Position numbers and translations under genes: made by a program. A DNA stretch of 64,000 nucleotides from Welwitschia mirabilis (Eukaryota; Gnetophyta; Gnetopsida; Welwitschiales), in contig JBOZIK010000001.1 in assembly GCA_051453625.1 (NCBI GenBank), forward strand, positions 166,590,674 through 166,654,673. The letters run 5' to 3'. Below, piece after piece: positions 1 through 12,793 of the stretch. How positions within the stretch are numbered: the first letter of the stretch is position 1; every line of letters starts with the position of its first letter. Below the pieces are notes generated by a model that was given only the letters and a program-made list of their open reading frames with translations, was not told the DNA's origin and made no database searches.

Positions 1-3000
1 AATTCTTTGACCTTGTAACTGTTAATGCTTTGAGGTCAATCTAGCAACCCTCGTCTGTACATTTGTACACATATCGCCAGATAGTTCTAGGGGATCTATC
101 AACACTTCAGTGAGAGTATAAAGAAAAGACATCTGAATAAGGCCGAATTCTATTTTGTCATGGCTATCTCGGTAATGATGTCAAGCATAACTATGATGGT
201 CGATTAAGGTGTGGTAATAACTCAACTTTATAAAGAAAAGACATCTGAATAAGGCCCAATTCTATTTTGTCATGGCCATCTCGGTAATGATGTCAAGCAT
301 ATCTATGATGGGCGATTAAGGTGTGGTAATAACTCAACTTTATAAGCTTTTCGCACCAAGTCATATTTCAGAGTTGTAAAAACCATTAGTCGCCCTACGT
401 TGGCATTTGAATCATTATAATTTGTATTGTAAAGTAGTGTAATGGTATTGTACTGATTATTGTTGGCTGATGAGTTGCTACATGAAAGAGTCGTAATGAG
501 TGCTATTAACTCATCTCATATGAGGATCCATGATGCTCTAAACTTTTCTTTTTGTGATAATGAAGCGTTCACAATGTGACGTGTATTGGTGATGAGAAGT
601 TAAGCCACAACAGATGCGTGATGAACCATATTAACATGTGACATACCCAAGGATTCAAAAGATTATTAATTTATACACATTTGTGTGGGCAGTTAGGATT
701 AACTTGAAAGATATGGAAAAAGAGGGTTGAAGACGAGAGAACTTTATTTTCAAATCCATGGAGAATGTAGTTAAGAAAAAGCTATTATAATCAAATTTTA
801 CCTTTGGAAAATTTTTGTATCAAATGAAAGATTTGCAAATAAACAGGTTGAAATGTATGTGGTGTTGAACTTAAACTCTTAGTAACCACATTTCTCTTGA
901 GAAGGATGATTACCATGACGAATCAAATGAATGATGGGATTGTGTCTACACCTCATAGTGTACCAAGCAAAGCATATAAAGGTTTAAACCCACAACAACT
1001 CAGATGGAAGACACGTGTCATCTATTGCTTCATGGGTAAAAAAAATTTAAATTTATGGTTGACTTATTTTGAATTATAATAAATGTTTTTGGACCAAAGT
1101 TAGTTGGTTTGACCCATATTTATAAGTTGTGAGCTTCGGTGACATGGGTTTAAGACATAGAATGTGTGAGTTGGTTTGTGATTTTACCTATGCAATCAAG
1201 GTACACACAATAAGGGCTTGAATGTTTTAGGTCACTATGTATTAATAAATATTCTCCTTTTATGTTATAATTAGTTTTAAGTTGTTGGATACTCTACTTG
1301 GCCTATTATAAGACCATAGGAATAATTAGATCATTCTTTTTTGGTGATTGTATTGGTTGCGGTTTTTGAGAATGTATGAGCCCTAAAAGTAACGATTGTG
1401 GTAACTGTACATTTTAAGAAGTTATGGACCCTAAAAAGTCTCAACAATCATGGTGAGGAGGTATGGTTAATAAATCCTTCTATATACTACTAATATGTGA
1501 ATTTAGTTTGGTATTTATAGACAAATTAGTTCAATATGTAGAAGATAGATTTCCAAAATGCTTTTTAACTTACAAAAATTATAAAAACCAAACAAGTTAT
1601 TTGGGATGGATTTAAAACAAAGTGTAAAGTCATAAAAGAAATTATGTTATCATAACTCTACATTTACTTTGTGCCCATTATTATTGTCCCTCTTGGTATG
1701 ATGAATCCATGTATATAGTAAATTGAAACATAATTGATTTAGCTTAAATAATTTATTATGAAACAAAACCCAAAAGTGTCAGGAAATTAAGGTGGGAATA
1801 GGACGCCTGAAGATCTAATCTCAAAAGAATGAAGAATAATGAAGAGAGAGTAAGACCTAAACATTCTAGATACAAAAATGGAGATTCGATAGATGTGTTA
1901 GGAAAAAGAAAATTACTTGTAAGAGCCATGTGAACTAGTGATGAAGATTTTAAGTAAAAGTTGAAGTCACTAATGCATGAGTCCCATTCAAGAATCTATG
2001 GTCCTACATGTCATTATAAATACTTGACTTAGAATGCTTATATAATTAGAAGTGGAACAAATGCATTTCTTGAAGAATTATAAGTGGAATGAAAGCATTG
2101 TTCGTCTTGAAAAGCAAATGTAAAAGGAATCTATTTTAACTTGGGAAATTCGAGTGCAACTTAATCATGCTATTGTTCAACCAACTATTTTTTATGGGTC
2201 CTTGTTGAGTAAATAAATATTAGGGGGAAAAAGAAAATCTTTAGAAGTTCTTGCTAGAGAAATTCAAAGTGGAGGGATAGACACAAGATGATATTATGCC
2301 ACTTCAAGCAAAAATGATGCTCTTAGAAGTTGAGGTTGTTTGCCAACTTATAGTATACGCTTTATCTTTGTGTAGTCACAATGGACAAATATTAAAAAGA
2401 GTGACGTTGGTAACCCAAGAAAAGGATGGTTTCCTAATGGAGTTTTATGGCTTAATAAATAAACATTCAAAAGCACATTCTCTATTGTGATCCTAAACAG
2501 GCTCACAAGATTGTGATGCAAAAGGTGATTTAGAATCTTAGGGAGAACATAGAACGAAAAAAACATGTCTACCTAAACAACATTAGAGGAGGTCTTAGTA
2601 TGAAGGTGAACTATTTAACAACTACTATTCCTCAAAGCTTTTAGTGCGTAATGTGCATAGCAAGAATGGGGTCTTATTATTTGAGAGTTGAAGGAGGAGG
2701 ATGGCTCCAGATTCTTCGAGAAGAATAGACCTATTGATTATGAAATCAAAATATGATTAAAGACAAACTTCACATTTTCCTATAGCAAGTCACACATTAC
2801 AATTACCACTTCAATTGATTTTGTTCCAAATTGTACCAAGATCACTTGGTAATTTTATTGATTATGTTTTTAGATCTCATCACATATACATTTCAACTAT
2901 CTAATACATTCTTAGGTTTTATGAATGTGATGAAATTTTAGTTTTATGATTGAAATCCATTTTGATACCATAGTCTAAATTACATTTTAGTTATTTTCTA

Positions 3001-3034
3001 AGCATCTTATGATCAGGATTTGCTTAAGGAATTC
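1..3034. other. Unassigned AT-rich intergenic DNA
   Basis: I see no gene here beyond the short tandem duplication listed separately. Both strands are broken by frequent stops and the longest open stretches are about 60-70 codons with no recognisable motif. The part at about 2,040-2,580 reads as vaguely protein-like in shifting frames on the plus strand, but I could not match it to a family with confidence. The right edge is the A-tail of the minus-strand LINE. Confidence 0.5.
117..340. repeat. 112-bp direct tandem duplication, two copies
   Basis: Two adjacent copies (117-228 and 229-340) differ at about four positions by eye, for example gccg/gccc and tggtcg/tgggcg. The unit starts at TATAAAGAAAAGACATC. 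The high identity in an otherwise decayed region suggests a fairly recent local duplication. No coding potential is seen. Confidence 0.9.
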
Positions 3035-4006
3035 TTTTTTTTTAAATGCAAGTTTGTGAAATTTCATTACTGTAACGCTAAAAGGTCCAACTCATACAAA
3101 GACCCAGAAGAGCATAATACAGGTTGAAAACAGTCAGAAATAAAAAAATACAGCCTAGCATTTATCACAAACAAGCGTCTGGGTTATGAGCAACAACCCT
3201 CCATACAATCTGAGGGTATTATATACTTCATATAAAAACCAGACAACAAAAACTGGAGAAAGACAGATGCGGTATACCTGAAGAATTCTGAGAAGAAACT
3301 TAGGAAAAAGGGGAATACATTGGCTATTTCAGTGCGATCTCATCTTGGGACCCATTGCACAATCCTATCTCCACAAGATAATTAAACATCTCTTCAAGGA
3401 AGCCTAGCTGGGAATCTTGATACTTCCTTTATTTTCCAGGATGCCTGCACAAGAGATGACTATGGAAAACCAATCATGGTGAAACAGTTCTGTCTCTGAA
3501 AAGCTTTCTAAGTACTGACGCATACTGCCGCTCAAAAGCATGATCAGTGCGCTTGCGCTGTAGCCTGTGAGGAAAACCTTGATATGGATGCATAGAGAGA
3601 CACCAGCCTAATTTCATGGCTTTGGCAGAACAAAATTGATGAGGGTGATACTGCTCTATTTGATGGGATCTCTACGTGATATGGAAATCCTTCATCATTG
3701 AAGGATGCAAACTTTGAACAATAGTCCTAGAACATCCTCCACCTTCTGCAAAAAGGTTTGACTACCTACAAGGTTACCTTAAGAATACTAGACGACAAGA
3801 TAAGCACACATTAGATCGTCAAACACACACTGCCCGCCCAGAGCATTGAGATGGGGTGTGTATCCTCTTGGACCCAAGAGAGACTTTCACTTCTGGACCC
3901 TGGAAGAAACAATATCTTGTAAAGTAACAAAAACCAAAGAGGAAGGGCGTTCCTATACACAGTCACAGAGGATCCTTTTATTAGGCACTCTGTGACNNNN
4001 NNNNNN
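3035..4006 (-). other. LINE 3' UTR and A-tail
   Basis: This stretch follows the zf-RVT region on the minus strand and has no open frame of note. Its last part reads TTTGTATGAGTTGGACC... then an A-run, a usual plant LINE ending. The 10-N gap at 3,997-4,006 interrupts the end of ORF2 or the start of the UTR. Confidence 0.7.
3997..4006. other. Assembly gap (10 N)
   Basis: A run of ten N within the LINE 3' part. The flanks do not show a clear overlap beyond GTGAC/CAC. Confidence 0.99.
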
Positions 4007-7000
4007 CACATTCAATTCTAGCCTGCAGAAACCTTCCATGGGGAAGCCTATCTAAATACAAACAGAAAAAATTAGAAGGCAAAGGTTATAAGGTTCTGCC
4101 TAGAAGGTGTGGAGAAAGCCCCACTGATTGACACCGGATTCTATTCTTCTTTGTAATTTTAAGCTGTTGAATTGACGACAGTCTGATAGACAGATGAAAC
4201 TTGATCTCTTTGATAATCTAGGCTAATTGGAAATCCTTTTGCCTAAAGATTTTTTCGTTTTTGGCTTTCCAAATATGATAGATGCACACTGTAATAATAA
4301 ATTTCAGGATTGCATGCTGAGTGGTCCTGGACTTATGCTTCCTTTTCAGCCAGATGCAAACCTCCCTCTAAGAAAAATCTGGAAAGCTGACACCAACCAG
4401 ACTTAGAGATGTCCTAAGAAGGAGGGCACACGGAGAACATTCGAAAAAAAGGTGATTCCTGGACTGACTAACTAGGCTACAAAGGTCACAAATTGGATTA
4501 ATCTGTAGCCCTATATTAGAAAGCCTGTCCTTGGTGAATAGTCTGTTATTACAAGCCAACCAAGTAATGAAAGAGTATTTTGGGAGGACAAAACGATTTT
4601 AGATAAGGTCATACCATTTACCCTTTTTGTCTTACCCACAAAGAAATTGGTATACTGAAGCTATGGAAAAAGGATTACTTGGAATTTTCCAAACTAGAGA
4701 ATCAGGTGCAGTCTGCACACATCCCTTCAAAAGGGTTTGAGCTTAAGGATCTTTTTTATGGTCCATGAGTTACTTTGTTTAACCTGATAATGCCAGATGT
4801 CTACCCCTTTAAAATAGAATTCATTGCACCACTTCACCCATAAAGAATCTTTCTTAAGAGCAATGTCCCATAATTGTGAGGCCACAAAAGCTTTATTCAT
4901 CACTATGGAGTCTGTAAAACCAAGTCCCCTTGCCTTATTTGGTTTTACCAAACTAAGCCAAGCAATGGGAGCTTTTTTTGACCATTCTGGGTTTCCCGTC
5001 CACAAAAAACATCTGCATAATGAGTTAATTTCGTGCAGAACTTTGTTAGGAAGTATAAAAAATTTACACCAGTAGGAAGACAAAGACTGAAGCACAGCCT
5101 TGATTAGCACACGACGACCTGCGTAAGAGAGGAATTTTGTGGTCCATGATCTGATTTTCCCTGTTACCCTAAGGATGAGGGGGAGACAATTAGAGAAAGA
5201 TAATTTTTTGGATTTTAGAGGAACTCCCAAGTATCTAACTGGGAGGGCCCCTTCAGAAAATCCCAGCAAGTTCAATAGTTTGTCTTTTTTCCCAAGGGTA
5301 ATACCACCAAAAAACGCTTTGCTCTTTAGAAAATTAGCCTCAAGATCTGAAACCTCCTTAAAATGCTCAAAGGTTTGTTTCAACAGAGAGATGGTCTTAT
5401 CATCTGCTTTGCTAAAGACAAAGAGATCGTTTGCATAACATAAGTGAGTGATTTGCAGCTTTTTGCATTTGGGATGGAGACAGAAATTGGGATGATAAGT
5501 CAGCTTTTTCATACTTCTTGAGAAATATTCCATAATAATACAAAAAAGATAGGGGAACAACGGATCCCCTTGTCTAAGACCTCTCTTGCCTTAAAAATAG
5601 CCTACCATACCTCAATTGATGAGGATAGAGAAGAAAGGAATAGAAACACACACTTTAATCCAGTTAATCACTCTGAAAGGGAAACCTAATACTTCCAACA
5701 AATTAAAGAGAAACTGCTAAGGTACTGAATCGTAGGCCTTCTTAAGGTTAATCTTCAAAGCACCTCTAGGACTAATTCTTTTCCTTGTAAAATGCTGGAC
5801 AATTTTTTGAGCTAGCAAAATATTGTGGATGATACTTCTATGGGGGATAAACGCCCCTTGATTGTCCGCTATGATGTCCTCTAATACTGCTTTCAACCTG
5901 TGCGCAATAAGCATCGAGATGGCTTTGTAAATCACATTACAATAAGTAATTGGATGGAAATTAGAAGCCAGATTAGGCGGTATCACCTTGGGTATCAAGG
6001 GGATTGCTGTAGCATTTATGCTTTTGGGCATACGGAAGTCTTTGAAGAAATTTTTTATTGCATTACAGACTTCTTGACCTATAATATTCCATGTAAATTT
6101 AAAAAACTTTGCAGAGAAGCCATCAGGCCCTGGCGCTTTATCGTTTCCTATGATGAAAAAGGCGTTTCGAATTTCTTCATTAGTAAGAGGTTTGCATAAA
6201 CTTATACAATGATCCTCTGACACTAAAGGGCCTTCAGATATAATGGAATTATCTAGATTCGAGACCCTTGCCTCATTGCTCAGGAGATTCTTGAAGAAAG
6301 CGATGAAGTTATTATTGATTTCCTCCTTAATATTCAGCAAGTTATCTTTATCATCATATATAGCGTTAATCGCAGATGTATTGCTCCTTTGTTTTATATA
6401 GGTGTGGTAGAACGCAGAGTTCAAGTCCCCCTCTGTGGCCCATCTAATTTTGGCTCTCTGATTATTTAACTGATACTTCTGGGAGAGAAGGGAATTATAC
6501 TTTGCAATAGCATGTTTTTCTGCAATACAAAGATTAGAACGTTGTGGAGATTCTTTTAGCTGCTTTTGAATGGACTGAAGCTCAAAATTAGCTTTCTGAA
6601 GATGCTGATCAAGAAATCTTGACTTTGCAGCAAACTTGACTCTAAGAATTGCCTTGATTTGCTGAAATTTTTTGTGCAATTCTGCCAAAGAGCTACAAGT
6701 AGGAGAGGCATTCTAAGAGGACTGAACAGTAGGAAGGAAATCTTTATCTTTGCACCAGAAGTTACAAAATCTAAAAGGAGGCTTTATTTTGAGGTGCTTA
6801 AAAACGGTGACAACACTTGGGGAATGGTCTGAGAGGCTGGGGGCAAGAAATTAAACAAAAGATAAGGGAAACGAATCTAGCCATAAAGGGTTAACAAGAA
6901 CTCTATCCAGCTTATACTGAATTCTGCTATGCACACTTTGTTTGTCTGACCAAGTGAACTGACAACCATAGTGTTTTAGATCTAAGATGAAAGTCCCCCT

Positions 7001-7502
7001 GAAAAGATTTTGTAACTCCTCTATATCTTTTAGAGACACGGGGGCTCCATTGAGCTTTTCTTCCGATCGAGCGATACAATTGAAATCCCCTAACAGAATC
7101 CATGGCACATTTACCAACTGATTGTATTTACTGATCTCATGCCATAAAGAGCGTCTTTCTTTATACAGATTAAAAGCGTAAATAAAGGAGCTAAAAATAT
7201 GCGCGCCATTAAAAGACAATTCGCAATGAATGGCTTGTAGAAACGTTTCTTTTACTTCTAGTTGAACCTCTTTAGGATTCCAAACAATCAAAATTCTCCC
7301 ATTAGAAGTAGGAAAGATTATGATAATACTTCCACGAGGCATTAGGCAAGCAGTTTCTAACTATACGATCCGCTCTGTGTACCTGAACTTAAGTTTCAAG
7401 GATTGCAAAAATACTGATACTTTGCGCGATAACAAAACTGCGTATGTGTTGTTGTTTTTCTGGGCCATGTAGGCCTCTGATATTCCAGGAAGCTAATTTC
7501 AT
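4007..7502 (-). pseudogene. LINE ORF2: endonuclease and reverse transcriptase, broken
   Basis: ORF2 would nick target DNA and copy the element RNA. It starts at ATG 7,502 with MKLASWNIRGL, the usual start of plant LINE endonucleases. A stop follows after AILET, then a frameshift before 7,342. The endonuclease continues with WILLGDFNCI (near 7,100) and SDHSP (near 6,810). The reverse-transcriptase domain begins near 6,300. DKAPGPDGF is present and motif A reads KINLKKAYDSVP, with Asn (codon 5,747-5,749) where Asp is expected. A TAG at 5,717 replaces the Trp expected next. Another frame shows motif C as YANDL, again Asn for Asp (codon 5,429-5,431). The zf-RVT segment lies at 4,559-4,368 (CDLC and HLFFEC). 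At least three stops (in RFPIxFKL of ORF1, QSSxNAS and SVPxQF) sit where the family has Trp, so TGG to TAG is likely. The protein is dead. Confidence 0.93.
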
Positions 7503-8916
7503 GATCCTGTTTTAGAGGACTCAGTCCCCTCTTTTCCCCTGTCCCTTTTGGATCTATGATGGTTTGACATACTAACAGTTGGTTTAGGTTCTACAAATTT
7601 CTGAGGAGTGAACTCCACTGGAGATATATCTATGCTTAAATGAACATCATTATTAGAAGCTAGATTCGGAACAAGGATAGATTGACCTTGAGAAATATCC
7701 TGAGGGTGGGGTTCTTTTGCCTAAGGAGCAATTTCGCCAATAACAGGGATGGTATGAACCGCTTGCAGCTTGTGCACTCTAGACTGCAGCGCTGTGATGT
7801 TTTGAGAAAGCAATTCCTCCTTGTTGCCACTGCCTATACAGGACCTTTCGGCGTCCCGAGGAACAAAAGGTAGCTCAGCCTTCCCTTTGGCCAACGGGAT
7901 TTGCACATTAGGAGATCTGATTCCTTCTTCATCATATAGTTTGCCTGCCTCTCCCACAAGGGGAACATCTAACTCGTTCTGAGGGTCTTCGTGAAATATG
8001 CGTCGACGACCCAGCGCCTGCTACAGACGGCGAGGCTAGGAAAGCACTCTGCCCCATAAGCATAGAGGACTCTTTGAGAATGGGATTTGAGTCCGCTCGC
8101 AGATCCGAAACCTCATCCGAAGAAGGGTTAGGGTTTACGTGGACTAGCTTCTAGGTCTGAGAAGTTTTCTTTTTTTTTTTTGGGGCAAGAATCTGTGGAA
8201 TGACCAAAGCAAACACGTAACGTGCATCTCTACGGCGTCCATTCATATTGTATCTTCTATTCCAAAATGGCGTCACCAGGCCCTTTTAGTTTGATAATAG
8301 ATGGGGGATCATAATCCGGGGCGATTTCAACATATGCCTTGGCATAACTCAACCTGCTCTGCGTCACCGTAACGACATCTGAGCAAATCGGCTTGCCGAC
8401 AACACTAGCGATTTTGGAGAGAACCTTTGCCGACCAAAGATGCAAGTTCAGACTCGGGAGTTTGAACTAAATCGGGAAACGGGTAACTTCATTGACTTCC
8501 AGAGGCGAGGAAGGAGACCAAGTTTTGAGAATAAGCGGCCTGCTGTCAAATGGCCAGGGCCCCTTTTCCAAAATACAGCACATCTTATCTTTAGAAACAA
8601 ACTTAAACAAAAAGATACCTCTTTGGATTTGAGAGATTGAAACAATGTCCTCTCCTCCCCATCTATTCCTAACGTAACTTTGTATTTTCTGAAATGGCGG
8701 TTTTAATCCATATACAAAACCAATGAGCGTGTTCTCCCAACAGGCAACGGCAACGCCTTTGTTCCAATCCTGCTCATCTATGTCTACATCGGTGGAAAAA
8801 AACTGCTGCGAAATAAATTCAAGTTTAATCCCTGATCCAGCACGCCGATTCCTAGCGACGACGTCGGCCCACGTTTCCTACGTTATGAGCAACCTCGAGC
8901 TTTCTGTTGAGACCAT
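7499..8916 (-). pseudogene. LINE ORF1: DUF4283 and zinc-knuckle protein, broken
   Basis: ORF1 of plant LINEs encodes an RNA-binding, Gag-like protein thought to package the element RNA. Reading starts at ATG 8,916 and one frame continues to about 8,190 with only in-frame stops. The DUF4283 domain spans about 8,640-8,257, recognised from KGPWPFDSRPLIL, LHLWSAKVLSKIAS and RLSYAKAYVEI. One stop replaces the Trp expected in the RFPIW(V/F)KLP segment. The zinc knuckle follows YEWTP near 8,200. Its first Cys, the FGH histidine and the last Cys are present, but the second Cys position reads Arg. A frameshift lies between about 8,190 and 7,957. The C-terminal frame then runs to a TGA at 7,501-7,499 that overlaps the ORF2 start as ATGA. 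The length of about 470 codons suits the family. Confidence 0.88.
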
Positions 8917-8967
8917 TTTCCTGCAAACCCTAACGGCGCAGGGTGGGAGGGGCGCGGTATCGGGATT

Positions 8968-10250
8968 GTTATCACAATTTACATTAAAAATGATTAATAT
9001 TAATATATTCTTGAAAGCTAAGCTCATTTAAATACTTGTGAAATAATTTAGTTTCCCATTTTAACTAATTGAAAATACCAAGTAATCAGATTAGATGATT
9101 TGAATGTAAACAAATTGTGATCCTTATAAAAATAAAATGATATCTAGAGTACCATAATGGCTCTAAAAAAGATCACTTTGAATGTAAATTTCATGCCAAG
9201 ATGAGGCAGGACAAATAAAGGAAGAAGCAGGAAAATTTTAAAAACTCATGTAAGGACCCAACAAATGCAAACTTTGTTTAGAAGGGAAAAAGAACTTGAT
9301 TGTCGTCTTCTTGGTCATTAGAAGTAGGGGTACTATTAGTGTCAATAACACCCCTTCACGAAAGTATTAGAAATGAATATGGAAGAATACATTTTAGAAT
9401 CTATAACTAAAAAGCTTCCACTTTTTGTTTAGATGAAGTAATCAAATAATGGAAAATGTTAGGAAACTTTGCAACAGAATTGATGTTAGAGACAAGAATG
9501 TCAAATGATATCAAAGGTTTCTAATTCTTAGGTAAGAATTTAAGGCACATAGTAAGGAAATGAATTCGACCTCCTAAAGTATATAAACACATTCTTGCAT
9601 TTCCTACCAAAGAAATTTCTTTTGAAGAATTTAAATATCAAACTAATCTTAGTCCTAGATATAGTTTAAATGATAAGTTTTTTTACCAAGAACATTGATT
9701 TAAATATCACTTTAAGATCATTAATACTTAAGAACAATGATATCCTTTTTGACTAATCAATAGCAATAATGCAAGTTAATCTTTACATGAGAATATAAAT
9801 GACAAAAATATACATGCAATTAAATGCATAGATATTGAATGTAATCTAATTGTACAAACTACAATCACATTTTTAATTATTAAAAGATTAAATAGTTCCA
9901 TAACTATAATAGAAATATGATTATTTATTTTATTAGTTAGAAAACCTTAAGCTTTAACAATTTTATAAAAAGTTTCTTAAAGGAACCAGATGATTTGGAG
10001 AAGAAAGAAGCTATTAAAAACATAAATAGTAGTAGGCAAAGTATTTTTATATGAAGGAAACATTTTAGTCCAAGTATTAACAAAAATAGATAAGAGAAAG
10101 TTTATTATTCTTGATCAAACTCTTTGCTTTATAAAATATTGTAAATGTAAAGTCTTTATAACTTGAAAACCTTATGCCACTACATCAATCTTCAGTTGAA
10201 AATGTATTGTTTACAAAATGGATACATATATTATTTAAATATTTTATACA
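8968..10250. other. AT-rich intergenic stretch, nothing recognised
   Basis: No gene, RNA or element boundary is seen here. Stops are dense in all frames. It lies between the LINE 5' end and a microsatellite. Confidence 0.6.
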
Positions 10251-10267
10251 ATACTCTCTCTCTCTCA

Positions 10268-10342
<75 letters not shown>
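10251..10342. repeat. Compound microsatellite (CT)n(CA)n(CT)n
   Basis: CTCTCTCT, then ACACAC, then a second CT tract run directly into a 980-N gap. The same kind of repeat resumes on the far side, so the array probably spans the gap. Long apparent reading frames across this region are artefacts of the repeat and the N run. Confidence 0.97.
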
Positions 10343-11322
10343 NNNNNNNNNNNNNNNNNNNNNNNNNNNNNNNNNNNNNNNNNNNNNNNNNNNNNNNNNN
10401 NNNNNNNNNNNNNNNNNNNNNNNNNNNNNNNNNNNNNNNNNNNNNNNNNNNNNNNNNNNNNNNNNNNNNNNNNNNNNNNNNNNNNNNNNNNNNNNNNNNN
10501 NNNNNNNNNNNNNNNNNNNNNNNNNNNNNNNNNNNNNNNNNNNNNNNNNNNNNNNNNNNNNNNNNNNNNNNNNNNNNNNNNNNNNNNNNNNNNNNNNNNN
10601 NNNNNNNNNNNNNNNNNNNNNNNNNNNNNNNNNNNNNNNNNNNNNNNNNNNNNNNNNNNNNNNNNNNNNNNNNNNNNNNNNNNNNNNNNNNNNNNNNNNN
10701 NNNNNNNNNNNNNNNNNNNNNNNNNNNNNNNNNNNNNNNNNNNNNNNNNNNNNNNNNNNNNNNNNNNNNNNNNNNNNNNNNNNNNNNNNNNNNNNNNNNN
10801 NNNNNNNNNNNNNNNNNNNNNNNNNNNNNNNNNNNNNNNNNNNNNNNNNNNNNNNNNNNNNNNNNNNNNNNNNNNNNNNNNNNNNNNNNNNNNNNNNNNN
10901 NNNNNNNNNNNNNNNNNNNNNNNNNNNNNNNNNNNNNNNNNNNNNNNNNNNNNNNNNNNNNNNNNNNNNNNNNNNNNNNNNNNNNNNNNNNNNNNNNNNN
11001 NNNNNNNNNNNNNNNNNNNNNNNNNNNNNNNNNNNNNNNNNNNNNNNNNNNNNNNNNNNNNNNNNNNNNNNNNNNNNNNNNNNNNNNNNNNNNNNNNNNN
11101 NNNNNNNNNNNNNNNNNNNNNNNNNNNNNNNNNNNNNNNNNNNNNNNNNNNNNNNNNNNNNNNNNNNNNNNNNNNNNNNNNNNNNNNNNNNNNNNNNNNN
11201 NNNNNNNNNNNNNNNNNNNNNNNNNNNNNNNNNNNNNNNNNNNNNNNNNNNNNNNNNNNNNNNNNNNNNNNNNNNNNNNNNNNNNNNNNNNNNNNNNNNN
11301 NNNNNNNNNNNNNNNNNNNNNN
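10343..11322. other. Assembly gap (980 N) within a microsatellite
   Basis: The gap is bounded by CT/CA repeats on both sides. The true length is unknown. Confidence 0.99.
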
Positions 11323-11440
11323 CTCACACACACACACAGACACACACACACACACACACAGGCACACACACGCACACACACGCACGCACGCACACACACA
11401 CACACGCACGCACGCACACATACACGCACCCACACACGCA
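11323..11440. repeat. Imperfect (CA)n / CACG microsatellite
   Basis: CA repeats are interrupted by ACGC, ACAG and ACAT units and end in CACACACGCAAAGG. The interruptions suggest an older array than the left-hand part. Confidence 0.95.
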
Positions 11441-12793
11441 AAGGAAAGGAAAAAAAGATCTCTTCTAATTATTATGATTTTTTTTAAGGTGAGAAAAAGT
11501 TTAACAAATATATGGAAAATATGAAGAAGAGCATTGGGTTTGCATAAATGAAAATTTTGAGAAAATTATATTTAGTAAAAGAAACTCCTTATTTTTGTAT
11601 GGAATAAATATAAACAAAGATATCATGTTTGTTTTTAGTTTATAAATATGAGAATAAAATGATAAATGATTCTATCAAATGAAATTGACAATAACATTTT
11701 TTTATGCAAGAAATTAGATAGGTCAAAGGCAAGGAAATGGAACATGAATGTAAGATTGTAACATGTTTAGGAAGAGGTTTACTAAGAGCACTTCCTAATG
11801 AATAACACTCAAGGTTTAAAATAATGATGAATTATTGTGGAATGTAATTGGTTTTAATAGCTAGAAATTTTAAGTAAGTTAGTTTGTAAAATGTTTTCCA
11901 TTGCTTACAAATTTGTAAATATGCATCAACTTATTATATTACCAGTGGGCGTGAACTACCTTGCAAGATTAGCATACATTTATCACTTCTAGGTGAAAAG
12001 CTATTATAGCATGTGATTTTCCACTTTTATAGATAATGTTGATGCACTTTCACTAGTAAATCTGAAAGCTTATTCCATTTGAAGTTTCTTAGGATGCACT
12101 AATTTGCTAATTATTAAGGAAGTTGTCCAGACTAGTTGGTATGCCTTCAGTTTCTAGTAAAAACACATCAAGTAGTTGCATCTTCGTTAATTGTTGAGGG
12201 AGGTATGCTAATTAGTTAACGCATCTTCTTCTTTTAGTGAAAGTGTGTTAAAAAGTTAGTGTACCTTCGCTAACTATTGATGAATGCATGACAATTGATG
12301 CCCCTTCACTTACATTACAAAGGCACATTAACATAATGGTGTAGTTTCGTAATGTGGGTGAATGCACATGTAATGCCTTGATAATTGATACCAAAAATAG
12401 CATTTAGAATTATTCCTTAATAGTCAAGGCATAGGAAATAATTTTAAAACTTTTAAAGTAGAATTATGTGTTACAATATAGACAATCTTAGTTGTCATTC
12501 TTTCACAAGGATCACAAGGATATTTCAAAGCTTGCAGTAGTTCAAATTTGGTTTGTTAGAGATTAAGTAGTATTTTGAAAAATAAGAAAATGATTTAACA
12601 TTATAATTTTTTCCCCTAAGCACCAGGAATGGTTGTTTACAAAGTCCTAAATAAAGAAAATCACAAAAACAACCATTATTTGCTTAACCTAAAATGATGG
12701 ATGTTTTTAGCAATGAGGATTTTATAAGCAAGTGATAGGTCATCTTTTGTAGCTCTTAAATGTTGTGAATATTAAAAAGAAATTGTGATATCA
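11441..12793. other. AT-rich stretch with a degenerate repeat
   Basis: No gene is seen. Only the degenerate repeat at about 12,037-12,370 (listed separately) stands out. The segment ends at a large gap. Confidence 0.55.
12037..12370. repeat. Degenerate tandem repeat, period about 79-97 bp, about 4 units
   Basis: A phrase like GTTGATGCAC.TTC recurs at about 12,038, 12,135, 12,214 and 12,293, each time followed some 20 bases later by a form of AAAGNGNATTAA. A second phrase, TTCGTTAATTGTTGAGG, recurs in changed form near 12,103, 12,183 and 12,266. Spacing is about 97, 79 and 79. Divergence is high, so this is an old array. I see no coding or structural role. Confidence 0.5.

Larger units (their letters stand above)
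3035..8967 (-). mobile_element. Near full-length plant LINE (non-LTR retrotransposon), inactivated
   Basis: The element reads right to left. A GC-rich 5' leader lies near 8,936-8,967, followed by ORF1 (8,916-7,499), ORF2 (7,502 to about 4,007), a roughly 950-bp 3' UTR, and an A-tail seen as a T-run at 3,035-3,043. The order DUF4283 plus zinc knuckle, then endonuclease, reverse transcriptase and zf-RVT is typical of plant L1-type LINEs. At 5.9 kb it is about full length. ORF1 carries several stops and a frameshift. ORF2 carries several stops and at least two frameshifts. Both reverse-transcriptase catalytic Asp positions are Asn. A 10-N gap lies at 3,997-4,006. I could not find a convincing target-site duplication by eye. 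Confidence 0.95.

Noticed and set aside
2040-2580. Possible LINE or other RT C-terminal fragment on the plus strand
   Set aside because: A few phrases look protein-like, but no catalytic motif or continuous frame supports it.
5900-6199. Plus-strand frame of 99 codons inside the LINE
   Set aside because: It is the antisense shadow of the well-supported ORF2 reading on the minus strand.
10163-11524. Long open frames (up to about 450 codons) on both strands
   Set aside because: They are made of CT/CA microsatellite and a 980-N gap. There is no real coding content.
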